DNA of 37,215 nucleotides from Methylobacter psychrophilus (GTDB lineage Bacteria; Pseudomonadota; Gammaproteobacteria; Methylococcales; Methylomonadaceae), in the NCBI RefSeq assembly GCF_025583945.1, contig NZ_JAOEGU010000038.1:1-37215 (forward strand). Direction: 5' to 3'. Shown in pieces: positions 8,109-15,165 of the stretch (its first letter is position 1; every line of letters starts with the position of its first letter). The notes under the pieces are model-generated. The model ran no database searches, was not told where the DNA came from, and saw only the letters and a list, made by a program, of their open reading frames with translations. The translations under genes and the position numbers were made by a program.

Positions 8109-8414
8109 CTATAATTTTAATCCAACGTAATAAACCGACCGTACTTTATAGTCATAGTTCAAACAACTAGACAGAGCCAACAACCGCTGAACTTTGCTGT
8201 CATAGATACCGCCTTCAGGCGCTAGAATACTACAGTCACCATTCACAAACTCGGCTGTTCTATCAGAATCAATCTGCCCGAGTCGACTTTTCAATCGAGT
8301 CACTGATTCAGTCAATCCTTCCAACTGATCAGGATCATATTTATTAGCCAACACTAGCTCATCAGCATGCTTCAATGCTGTCCTAACAGCAGTAAAGTGA
8401 TGCTGGGTTTTGGT
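8109..8414 (-). pseudogene. In-frame continuation of the DUF4238/SEC-C protein beyond its stop codon
   Basis: After the TAA at 8415-8417 the same frame stays open for 101 more codons. It contains ADELVLANKYDPDQLEGLTE and PEGGIYDSKVQRLLALSSCL, which read like an ordinary folded protein end. No ATG exists before this stretch; the best start would be a TTG at 8375. The simplest reading is that one protein of about 795 residues was split by a nonsense mutation. A separate small gene started from TTG is possible, and so is stop readthrough. Confidence 0.45.
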
Positions 8415-10496
8415 TTATGACTCAACCATAAGATGATCCATTGGTATCCGGCTTATTTGCCCATAAACATCATTCCACGGATAGGAAACCACATCCATCT
8501 GCCTATGCTGTGCGGCTTGAAGTTCATTCCATCTAGACTCACTGTCAGTTACGATGACTGAACCTGTGACCTGAGCTACAAACAAAGCCATTTCATAATT
8601 TGGCACCATGCTGAATTGCATAAACTGACCGTCACCACCTGGCTGTATTGGTTGGAGCATGGTCAATGGAGATGCTTCGGCATTCGCTTCTAACTTATCA
8701 ATCAACTGAGCAGCTACATCCTCAGGTATACCAAAATCACAAACCAATGAACGGATTTTGACATCTCTAGGCATCATATGAATTGCGTTAAGATAGTCCT
8801 CGATTGCCAATTTTTTACAGACTTCCATATCTCGTTCACTTTCAATAGTTCTTCGCCGAGATGTGGCCATATCCATCATAGCTTTCATTAAATTCCGGTC
8901 GAAGTTACTCGGATCAGGAATTAGGTTTATAAGGCCATAACCAATGTACGGCTCTAATTCCAACATTAACAAAAAATCTTTGAGCGCTTGGTATTTGTAC
9001 TGGGATGGTGATTTAACTGGACTAAATTCAGGTTTTACATTATTGGGGTTGATTATGGGGCTCTCGATAAGAAACTCATCAAATAACGAAGCTATTGGCA
9101 CCGCGTGTAATCTGATAACTCGAACATCAAGCACGCCAGTGTACAAAGCTCTGAATTTGCCATCTGACTTTGGCAGCAATGAATAGATATCAGTTTCACG
9201 CGGCCATAAGGCTGAATAGAATCGATATATCTTGGCAATCTGCCCCTCAGTAATTTCACGTCTGACATCTAGCCAAGTCTTGCCAGCGTCAAGTCCTAAA
9301 ATTCCCTTGATTGCACGACAGAATGCCAAGTTTCGTTCACGTATACTCAGCTCGGTCCAACTGGTTCGTAATTCTTTAGGTAAGTCTTTGCAGCAATGCT
9401 TGTATTTGCGGTTACTGCCACACCCACATTTATCATTTCTGCCCAGCTTTGATTCATCAGTTTCTTTCTTCAAGTATTCATTCTGAGGAGTTGTACGACC
9501 AAAAGCATCCTGATAATAAGTCCTGCCATCGTCATAACCAGCAAACATTTTACCGCCGAAATGGTACAACTCATCAGATGGTGCACTTAGCACATGACGC
9601 AACTCAGTCCAATCGCAATTCAGTTCATTTTCAGGGTAAAGCCAACTCTCTTTTCCAGCTGCAATTGAGTCTTTGGCTCTGGACTTGATAATGTGATTTA
9701 TTTTGGTCACTTCATCGGCTGTCAGTTTTCGTTTATTAATGAAATTAATAGTGTTGACCATTGACTGCCGAATTTTGGTCGCGTTTGTACGCGGCTCCAG
9801 CGGATTCAAACCATCTGGGTCTTGTGCATATTCAAGGTTAGTCAGTATCAAGCATCGATTCTTATCCAGTGGGAATATGGTTTGAGATCCCTTTAACGCA
9901 ATGTCAGGGTCATTTGGATACGCGCATAATGCAGAATCTGGCGGACACGCGTAGTTGTAGATAGTTACAGGATGGTCAGACAAAATAAATTTAACGTCAG
10001 AATTTTCAGCTGATACCAGTTCCCGAACACTTTCAGTCCATAGCGTACAGTGGATAGTTCTTAAAGCTTGCATCTCAGTCATTAGCTGAATCTGACTTAA
10101 TTTAAGGTACTTAGTCTTAACCCAATCTAAGCCTTTAGGTGTTCGTAATTTTTGAGCATCTAGGTAGGTGAAGAAGTCTTGAAAGTTATGGTGCCACCGA
10201 ACCAGATCATTAGTTAGAAACGCCTTAACTGCATCAGCACCATTATCATCAATCGGACCAAACAACTTCTTCTCGATTTCGTCATTGACTATCGTTCCGA
10301 AAAAGGTCGAATACAGGTCTTTCTCGTAAAAGCATTGCGTTGAGGTGAACCAATTTTTACCGTAGACAATTTTGTTCGAGCCGTCTTTTAGCTTTATCTC
10401 ACGGCGTTTGAGATGCCGCAATTCATTATCGCGTTCATCAACGAATCCGTCTTGGTGCCATTGCGGCACGTAATGATTATTTCTTGTTTTACTCAT
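8415..10496 (-). CDS. DUF4238 protein with SEC-C zinc motif and C-terminal domain of unknown function
   Basis: The 693-residue product begins with the DUF4238 signature (NNHYVPQWHQDGF) and keeps that domain to about residue 280, including ILSDHPVTIYN, as is common in the family. A SEC-C motif follows near residues 350-370: GRNDKCGCGSNRKYKHCC, with Cys-x-Cys and His-Cys-Cys ligands for zinc. The last 300 residues form an alpha-rich domain that I do not recognise. DUF4238 proteins are frequent in accessory and defence islands but their activity is not established. The frame goes on past the stop (see 8109-8414), so this copy may be cut short. The start has a poor ribosome binding site, but NNHYVPQW near the N-terminus matches the usual family beginning. 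Confidence 0.8.
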   Translation of the reverse strand: MSKTRNNHYVPQWHQDGFVDERDNELRHLKRREIKLKDGSNKIVYGKNWFTSTQCFYEKDLYSTFFGTIVNDEIEKKLFGPIDDNGADAVKAFLTNDLVRWHHNFQDFFTYLDAQKLRTPKGLDWVKTKYLKLSQIQLMTEMQALRTIHCTLWTESVRELVSAENSDVKFILSDHPVTIYNYACPPDSALCAYPNDPDIALKGSQTIFPLDKNRCLILTNLEYAQDPDGLNPLEPRTNATKIRQSMVNTINFINKRKLTADEVTKINHIIKSRAKDSIAAGKESWLYPENELNCDWTELRHVLSAPSDELYHFGGKMFAGYDDGRTYYQDAFGRTTPQNEYLKKETDESKLGRNDKCGCGSNRKYKHCCKDLPKELRTSWTELSIRERNLAFCRAIKGILGLDAGKTWLDVRREITEGQIAKIYRFYSALWPRETDIYSLLPKSDGKFRALYTGVLDVRVIRLHAVPIASLFDEFLIESPIINPNNVKPEFSPVKSPSQYKYQALKDFLLMLELEPYIGYGLINLIPDPSNFDRNLMKAMMDMATSRRRTIESERDMEVCKKLAIEDYLNAIHMMPRDVKIRSLVCDFGIPEDVAAQLIDKLEANAEASPLTMLQPIQPGGDGQFMQFSMVPNYEMALFVAQVTGSVIVTDSESRWNELQAAQHRQMDVVSYPWNDVYGQISRIPMDHLMVES

Positions 10497-10622
10497 TGCA
10501 TATGAAATATGCTCATTTTATGGGGCAATTTATGATTTCCCTTTCTGTATATCATCGGTTATAAGTAACAATGGTCGGTAACGATTAAATAATAGCCATT
10601 GAATCAGATAGAGCGATAGTCC

Positions 10623-10658
10623 GCAAGAGATCGGGTGGAGCCGATGGACTTGCTTTTT
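10623..10658 (+). terminator. Orphan intrinsic terminator
   Basis: The nested stem GCAAG / CTTGC enclosing ATCGG / CCGAT with loop GTGGAG is followed directly by TTTTT. It is a textbook intrinsic terminator on the plus strand. The nearest upstream gene (the DUF4238 gene) runs the other way, so the terminator may end a small RNA made from 10500-10620 or be left from a lost gene. Confidence 0.6.
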
Positions 10659-10727
10659 AATATTGTGGATTTTAATGGCGGCTATCTGGAATTATTTCCG
10701 GCACAAAACGAATAGTCGCAATCGGCC

Positions 10728-10898
10728 CAGACTGTGTGAAAACTCACAAATAAAATCTTCAGAGGTCGAATTTACTCCATTTACTTGTAAAAACAGAGTG
10801 AACTATCAAGGGTCACTCACATTTTAAAGTGCAATTCAATAAATAATCCGTTAGTTATTTCCACTGGCTTTAGTGATTTTGAGTTTTCACACAGTCTG
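10728..10898. mobile_element. 171-bp MITE-like element with 19-bp perfect inverted ends
   Basis: The ends CAGACTGTGTGAAAACTCA (10728-10746) and TGAGTTTTCACACAGTCTG (10880-10898) are perfect reverse complements. Both are flanked by GGCC, which is best read as a 4-bp target duplication; it is itself palindromic, so a 23-bp repeat without duplication is the alternative. The 133-bp interior has no coding capacity. This is the structure of a non-autonomous transposon moved by a transposase acting elsewhere. Restoring one GGCC rejoins a dispersed repeat that is also present at 23304 and has no insertion there, which supports real mobility. Confidence 0.8.
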
Positions 10899-10955
10899 GG
10901 CCATTACCGGTCCGCCACGAACGACTGCTTTATGGCGATGAATCTGGCAGAATAT
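10899..10955 (+). repeat. Dispersed intergenic repeat, copy A (interrupted by the MITE)
   Basis: From the GGCC at 10899 onward (GGCCATTACCGG... GCGATGAATCTGGCAGAA), this sequence aligns without gaps to the copy at 23298-23353, with about 42 of 56 identical positions when the rejoined left bases TC are counted. The conserved core is CTGCTTTA.GGCGATGAAT. It is non-coding and resembles scattered intergenic repeats known in many gammaproteobacteria. Confidence 0.65.
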
Positions 10956-11093
10956 AATTGTGTAATATGCCAGGAAGAGATCAATATTGTTTCCAATGAA
11001 CATCAAGTTAACCCTTGAATGCAGTCATTGAGTTAAATAGTTGAGTGCTTGGGATGAACCTTTAAGCATGAGTATAGGTTTTCTTCATATTTA

Positions 11094-11129
11094 CAGAAAA
11101 ACCCCCAATGACCAAGAAGGTCAAAGGGG
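11094..11129 (-). terminator. Intrinsic terminator of the 90-residue secreted peptide gene
   Basis: On the minus strand, CCCC-TT-TGACC / GGTCA-TT-GGGG with a TTCTT loop is followed by GTTTTTC. It lies about 20 bp after the stop codon at 11151. Confidence 0.75.
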
Positions 11130-11150
11130 CGGTTGAGTTGTAGATATTGA

Positions 11151-11423
11151 TTACTTTATCTTTAGTTGAGGCTTGTTGTACTGAACATTTCCAACCGAAT
11201 CCGTCTGATAAACCTTGTCGCTTTTGATTTGGTATTGTTGCTTGTTGTATTGTTTGTTGCCGTAAGGATCAGTTTGTATTATCCGACCGTCATTTTGTAT
11301 GGTTTGCGAGGGTTTGTTGTATTGGATGTTGCCGATTGAATCGGTTTGGTAGATACGCTCCTCGTCGGCGTAGGCACAAAGACTGATTAAGCAAAAGAAT
11401 GTTACTTTAAATGCTAGTTTCAT
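11151..11423 (-). CDS. Small secreted protein with three copies of a YQTDSxGNxQYNK motif
   Basis: This 90-residue protein has a Sec signal peptide: basic KLAFK, a hydrophobic core VTFFCLISLCAY, and a probable cleavage after YA before DEER. The mature part is three near-copies of one unit: IYQTDSIGNIQYNKP, IIQTDPYGNKQYNKQ and VYQTDSVGNVQYNKP, spaced by about 12 linker residues. AAGGAG lies just before the ATG. The repeats look like short beta hairpins. The function is unknown; related small periplasmic proteins occur widely in proteobacteria. Its own terminator follows, and a terminator-like hairpin separates it from the lipoprotein gene upstream, so it is probably transcribed alone. Confidence 0.8.
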   Translation of the reverse strand: MKLAFKVTFFCLISLCAYADEERIYQTDSIGNIQYNKPSQTIQNDGRIIQTDPYGNKQYNKQQYQIKSDKVYQTDSVGNVQYNKPQLKIK

Positions 11424-11449
11424 AATGACTCCTTAGCCAGGTTTAAACA

Positions 11450-11477
11450 ATAAAAAGCTCTGATGACGAGGCTTTTA
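11450..11477 (-). terminator. Probable terminator of the lipoprotein gene
   Basis: On the minus strand AAAGcCTC and GAGCTTT pair across a GTCATCA loop with one bulged C, and TTTTTATT follows. It lies about 60 bp downstream of the lipoprotein stop codon at 11536. Confidence 0.5.
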
Positions 11478-11535
11478 GGCGAGAGATGAATGAGTCCGTG
11501 CCTATTTATAGCCCGTTCGTAACAGACAGATTGGC

Positions 11536-12069
11536 TCACGAGCCAATCTCCCCCCAATTATCATTTGCTTTTATAGGATCAGCTTCTTTTACAGCCTCTT
11601 TATTTATTACTGGTGTATTTTCTTGATAAGGGGCCTGGCTATTACCAGTGTTTTCAATAGACCCATACTTATTTTCAATAGCACGTTTTTTGAGCATATA
11701 TTGACCATTATCAACCTGCTTAGTCATTAACAAAGCATCCAAATCCAACATATCTATATTTTTTAGCTTGGTGCAATTAGCTACCGTGGCATGGTAATTA
11801 ATCTCTTGAGCACCATTGTAGCCATTAATTGGATCCCAAAGTACAGAATAAGGCCATAAAAGCAGATCAAGAACACCTGCACCATACTGACGAGTATAAA
11901 ACGATCCGCCACCAGGAAGAAGACCAAGTGCTGTCGCTGCACCGGTACTTTTTTCTTCAATTGCAAGTCCCTTCGCTTCATAACCCAATAACTCTTGATG
12001 CTGCATAGTATTAAGTCCGGAAGCGCAACCACCGGTAAAGACGGCAGCAAAGAGTATTATTTTTTTCAT
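11536..12069 (-). CDS. Predicted lipoprotein
   Basis: The start at ATG 12069 was chosen over a TTG four codons upstream, and GGAT lies 7 bases before it. The product starts MKKIILFAAVFTGGC, a lipoprotein signal peptide with lipobox FTGGC, so the mature protein begins at Cys15 and is anchored by lipid. A hydrophobic patch follows (GLLPGGGSFYTRQYGAGVLDLLLWPYS, then WDPINGYNGAQEINYHATV), with the Gly/Tyr pattern of small membrane-facing proteins. The last 60 residues are polar and low in complexity. A second frame inside this gene is a shadow. The function is unknown. Confidence 0.8.
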   Translation of the reverse strand: MKKIILFAAVFTGGCASGLNTMQHQELLGYEAKGLAIEEKSTGAATALGLLPGGGSFYTRQYGAGVLDLLLWPYSVLWDPINGYNGAQEINYHATVANCTKLKNIDMLDLDALLMTKQVDNGQYMLKKRAIENKYGSIENTGNSQAPYQENTPVINKEAVKEADPIKANDNWGEIGS

Positions 12070-12189
12070 GTTGTTATCCAATTTATTATTGCGAATGGTC
12101 CGTACTTTCTAATGAATAGTTAAGCTAAATTTCTAGAATTAGATTTTCATGGTTACCTCTCCACTAGAAAAACTGCTGATTGAATAAAT

Positions 12190-12360
12190 TCACTTCGGCA
12201 GGTGAAATATTTTTCTAAAAAAAAGCCATACGAAAGTACAAAAGATAACTATTGCTATAAATTTCAAAGCACCAGAAAAAATAATTACCCATACCGAATA
12301 AGCGCCAAGCTTCACAAAAACCACCCCAAGTATTACAAATAAAATAAATGCCCAGAACAT
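12190..12360 (-). CDS. Small membrane protein, 56 residues, divergent from the WYL regulator
   Basis: This short frame encodes MFWAFILFVILGVVFVKLGA, then a second hydrophobic stretch around VWVIIFSGALKFIAIVIFCTFVW and a basic end FFRKIFHLPK. That gives two membrane spans with a positive tail. GGAGATAGG lies just before the ATG. A longer frame over the same DNA (12215-12406) is a shadow: it has no such coherent composition. The gene starts 60 bp from the inverted operator-like sites upstream of the WYL regulator, so it is probably under the same control. It could be a small toxin-like or sensor membrane protein, but there is no proof of this. Confidence 0.65.
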   Translation of the reverse strand: MFWAFILFVILGVVFVKLGAYSVWVIIFSGALKFIAIVIFCTFVWLFFRKIFHLPK

Positions 12361-12418
12361 GATACCTATCTCCGTTTTTTAATAAATTTAAGATGGGTAC
12401 AATCATGCACTGTGGGGA

Positions 12419-12510
12419 TGACAGGTCATGTCGTTTTTATGCAGATAAATTATTTATAAGTCTTATTATCAAATTGGTTATTATGGCTAGAAAAACGACA
12501 TCACCTGTCA
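12419..12510. promoter_or_regulatory. Pair of inverted operator-like sites in the divergent WYL promoter region
   Basis: TGACAGGTCATGTCGTTTTT (12419-12438) and AAAAACGACATCACCTGTCA (12491-12510) are reverse complements at 19 of 20 positions, 52 bp apart. Each contains a GACA-N5-TGTC dyad (12420-12432 and 12497-12509). They lie between the divergent 56-residue membrane protein gene and the WYL regulator gene. They are likely binding sites of the regulator itself, giving autoregulation of both directions. Confidence 0.75.
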
Positions 12511-12555
12511 CTGTGCTTAGGCATAATGCTGGCATACACAACATAGGAATAAAAT

Positions 12556-13482
12556 ATGGCCAATAATCATCATGACACGCTTGTTTACCGATTAGTGCAG
12601 ATGCTGGTAAAGCTAAATCAAGGCGAAAAGCTAGAACCGCGTGCGTTGGCTGAGGAATTTGGCGTTAACATGCGGACTATTCAGAGAGATTTAAATCAAA
12701 GATTTGCTTATCTACCTCTGGAAAAAATTGATGGTCGTTACCAACTTGACCCAACATTTCTTGGCAAGATCAGTATTAAGGACATTCAACGCTTTGCGAG
12801 TTTAGCGGGTGTAAAAGGACTATTCCCTTCATTAGGCAATGATTTTTTACGTGATATTTTTGATTCCCGATTACAATCGGCGTTACTTGTTAAGGGGCAT
12901 AACTACGAAGATATAGGAGATAAAGGCTTTTTGTTTCGTGACCTGGAAAAAGCAATTGTTGCCCATCATCCGGTATCGTTTAGTTATATGAAAGCTGAGG
13001 GCTTAAAGTCATATCAATCCGTATTACCCTACAAATTGGTTAATCATAAGGGTATTTGGTATCTGGCCGGTCAGGATGGTGGAAAGATCAAGTCCTTTAG
13101 TATTACCAAGCTGTCAAACTTGCTAACACTGGAAACTTTTTTTGTTTGGGATTCTAAAATTGATACCCATTTGGCTGAAGATGACGGGATTTGGTTATCT
13201 GATCCGAAACAAGAAGTGGTTTTGAAAGTGCGTGCCGAAGTTGCCGGTTATTTCAAACGCCGTAAATTAATTGCCAATCAAGTAATTGAGAAAGAACTTG
13301 AAGATGGTGGATTGATCATCTCGGCAAAAATTGGCCATTCCAATCAAATCTTGCCCATCGTGCGCTACTGGATTCCAAACATACGGATCATTAGCCCCGA
13401 ATATTTACAGGTGGAAATTGATAAGGGCTTAAATGAATATTTGGGGCGGAGCGAGTCGGCTAACGTCCTTGTGAATTATTGA
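12556..13482 (+). CDS. WYL-domain transcriptional regulator with N-terminal HTH
   Basis: The 308-residue protein has an N-terminal winged helix-turn-helix (about 10-65; LEPRALAEEFGVNMRTIQRDL is the recognition part). A WYL domain follows at about 125-200, with HPVSFSYMKAEG, the name-giving triplet in GIWYLAGQDGG, then KIKSFSITKL. The C-terminal WCX extension reaches residue 300. WYL domains sense nucleotide or nucleic acid ligands, and such regulators often repress phage-defence operons (BrxR/CapW type). AGGAATAAAAT leads to the ATG. The pair of inverted repeats upstream is its probable operator. It heads the rightward cluster of GTPase genes. The fold is firm; the ligand and sign of regulation are unknown. 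Confidence 0.92.
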   Translation: MANNHHDTLVYRLVQMLVKLNQGEKLEPRALAEEFGVNMRTIQRDLNQRFAYLPLEKIDGRYQLDPTFLGKISIKDIQRFASLAGVKGLFPSLGNDFLRDIFDSRLQSALLVKGHNYEDIGDKGFLFRDLEKAIVAHHPVSFSYMKAEGLKSYQSVLPYKLVNHKGIWYLAGQDGGKIKSFSITKLSNLLTLETFFVWDSKIDTHLAEDDGIWLSDPKQEVVLKVRAEVAGYFKRRKLIANQVIEKELEDGGLIISAKIGHSNQILPIVRYWIPNIRIISPEYLQVEIDKGLNEYLGRSESANVLVNY

Positions 13483-13638
13483 TAATCATGAAATTGCTAT
13501 TTTCATCAAATAATAATTTTTATATATTAAATGTACTAGCTATATTTAAATTAATAGGCCATGATATGAAGATTTATAAAATAAGCCTTCTTATCATTTT
13601 GACGAAATCGGTAATAAATTTGAGTAAGGTGTTTAACG

Positions 13639-13893
13639 ATGAGAATCTTGATTTATATTTTTCCAATTATAGCTTTATTGTATCTAAGCATGGTGCATCC
13701 ACAGGCTTTCAAAAGACTATTGAAATTAGGGTGGGTACTCATTTCTTTAGTCATATCACTGTTTGTCTTTTTACTCGTGCTAAATAATTGTGAGGACAGT
13801 TGCTCAACGGCAGAACTATGGGTTGCTTTGGCTCCTCTGACTGGCGTTTCTTTGTACATTTGGTATCAATTATTTATGAAACAATCTGATTAG
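13639..13893 (+). CDS. Small membrane protein with two or three hydrophobic spans
   Basis: The 84-residue protein has hydrophobic spans at about residues 1-18 (ILIYIFPIIALLYLSMV), 30-47 (GWVLISLVISLFVFLLVL) and 62-78 (WVALAPLTGVSLYIWYQLF). A Cys pair lies in the loop NNCEDSCS, which could be oxidised outside the cytoplasm. AAGGTG precedes the ATG. An overlapping frame starting at 13479 is a shadow, and the frame on the other strand too. It lies between the WYL regulator and the first GTPase, in the same direction. Its role is unknown; it could couple the GTPases to the membrane. Confidence 0.65.
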   Translation: MRILIYIFPIIALLYLSMVHPQAFKRLLKLGWVLISLVISLFVFLLVLNNCEDSCSTAELWVALAPLTGVSLYIWYQLFMKQSD

Positions 13894-13984
13894 ATAAAAA
13901 TCATAATAGACTCCAAAGGCATTAATAAACAAACTAACGTTAAAAATTTAATACTTTTTGATTTAATTTTTTTAAGGGATAAAT

Positions 13985-15160
13985 ATGGATATCTTCAAAA
14001 ATTGGACATGGCAGGGATTAGGAGATGCTATTTTCACTCCAAAAGCTGAGGGGTTAGAATCTAAAATTGAAGACATTAAAAAGCAGTTACCAACACCTGT
14101 TTTCTGGTTACTCGGTAAAACTCAATCAGGAAAAACATCTTTAATTCGTCAAATTACAGGTAACGATGCCGCGCAAATAGGTAATGGTTTTATTCCTTGC
14201 ACGAAGACATCGCAATTTTATGACTTCCCCTCGCCCTCTCACCCAATAATACGCTTTTTAGATACGCGTGGCTTCGGCGAGGCCAATTATGATCCTACCG
14301 AAGATCTCAAATGGTGCGTAAATAGGTCACATTTGTTGATCGTAGTGTTGCGCGTATCAGACATGAATCAAAAAGATATTGTTAAAGCAGTAAAAGACAT
14401 AAATAAACAACATCCCAACTGGCCTATTGTTGTTGTACAAACATCATTACATGAATGTTATCCAAACAACCAAAGTGAACATATACAACCATACCCTTAT
14501 CAACAATCACCATTACCACCACAAGTACCGCATGAATTAGCAAGTGCTCTGTTACATCAACGTGACTGGTTTAAATCATTGCCCACCGTACGCTTTGTGC
14601 CTGTTGATTTTACTTTGCCAGAAGATGGATACGAACCTTCAAGTTACGGCTTGGAAGCGTTATGGACAACCATTGAAGAAGAGTTACCCAAAGGCCTTAT
14701 AAATTTATTAAAAGGCTCAAAAAAGCATAAAGAATTATTGGATTATCACGCTGAGCAAGCACATCCTCACATTACGGGATATGCACTTTTAAATATAGGG
14801 ATTGGAGCCGTTCCGATCGTGGGAATTCCATTGGCAGTTGCAACACAAGCAAAACTATTTCACAGTATTACTTCAATTTATGAACTGGAATTAACCCGCC
14901 AACTTTATACTGAATTTATTGGACTTTTTGGAACCAGTATCGGCATAGGTTTATTAGGTCGAGGATTAGTGGGGCTTGTCCCAGTCTATGGCTGGGCAGT
15001 CTCCGGTGCTTATTCAGGAGCTATGACGTATGGGTTAGGAAAAGCTTTTTGTGTTTATTTATATAGCGTTAAACGGGGGGCTTTACCCAATAAAGAAATG
15101 GTTAAAAAAACCTATGCTGAAGCGTTTTCTGATGCCCGTGAATTGTTGAAAAGTAAGTAA
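13985..15160 (+). CDS. P-loop GTPase with C-terminal DUF697-like membrane segment
   Basis: The 391-residue protein has a G domain with G1 GKTQSGKT (residues 44-51), G2-like PCTKT at about 71-75, and G3 DTRG (93-96). The usual NKxD is missing: the equivalent strand reads VVVQTSLHE, so nucleotide specificity is uncertain. The C-terminal third has two hydrophobic, Gly-rich segments, about 264-288 (ALLNIGIGAVPIVGIPLAVA) and 312-345, typical of DUF697 domains found in YcjF-like proteins. AAGGGA lies before the ATG. The next gene starts 5 bp after its stop. It probably acts at the inner membrane as part of the GTPase cluster. Confidence 0.85.
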   Translation: MDIFKNWTWQGLGDAIFTPKAEGLESKIEDIKKQLPTPVFWLLGKTQSGKTSLIRQITGNDAAQIGNGFIPCTKTSQFYDFPSPSHPIIRFLDTRGFGEANYDPTEDLKWCVNRSHLLIVVLRVSDMNQKDIVKAVKDINKQHPNWPIVVVQTSLHECYPNNQSEHIQPYPYQQSPLPPQVPHELASALLHQRDWFKSLPTVRFVPVDFTLPEDGYEPSSYGLEALWTTIEEELPKGLINLLKGSKKHKELLDYHAEQAHPHITGYALLNIGIGAVPIVGIPLAVATQAKLFHSITSIYELELTRQLYTEFIGLFGTSIGIGLLGRGLVGLVPVYGWAVSGAYSGAMTYGLGKAFCVYLYSVKRGALPNKEMVKKTYAEAFSDARELLKSK

Positions 15161-15165
15161 ATATT

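Larger units (their letters stand above)
10497..11093. other. Long intergenic region with orphan terminator, dispersed repeat and MITE
   Basis: No gene could be supported over about 600 bp between the divergent start of the DUF4238 gene and the end of the 90-residue secreted peptide gene. The DNA holds a plus-strand hairpin terminator without a gene in front of it, a dispersed intergenic repeat and a 171-bp MITE-like insertion in that repeat. These are listed separately. Confidence 0.6.

Noticed and set aside
12215-12406. 63-residue minus-strand frame overlapping the small membrane gene
   Set aside because: The composition is odd (many Cys, Trp, Phe without pattern) and it is a shadow of the clearly better 12190-12360 frame, which has a good ribosome binding site.
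13479-13787. 102-residue plus-strand frame starting just inside the WYL gene stop
   Set aside because: It overlaps the better supported 84-residue membrane protein in another frame, has no ribosome binding site and no protein-like pattern at its end.
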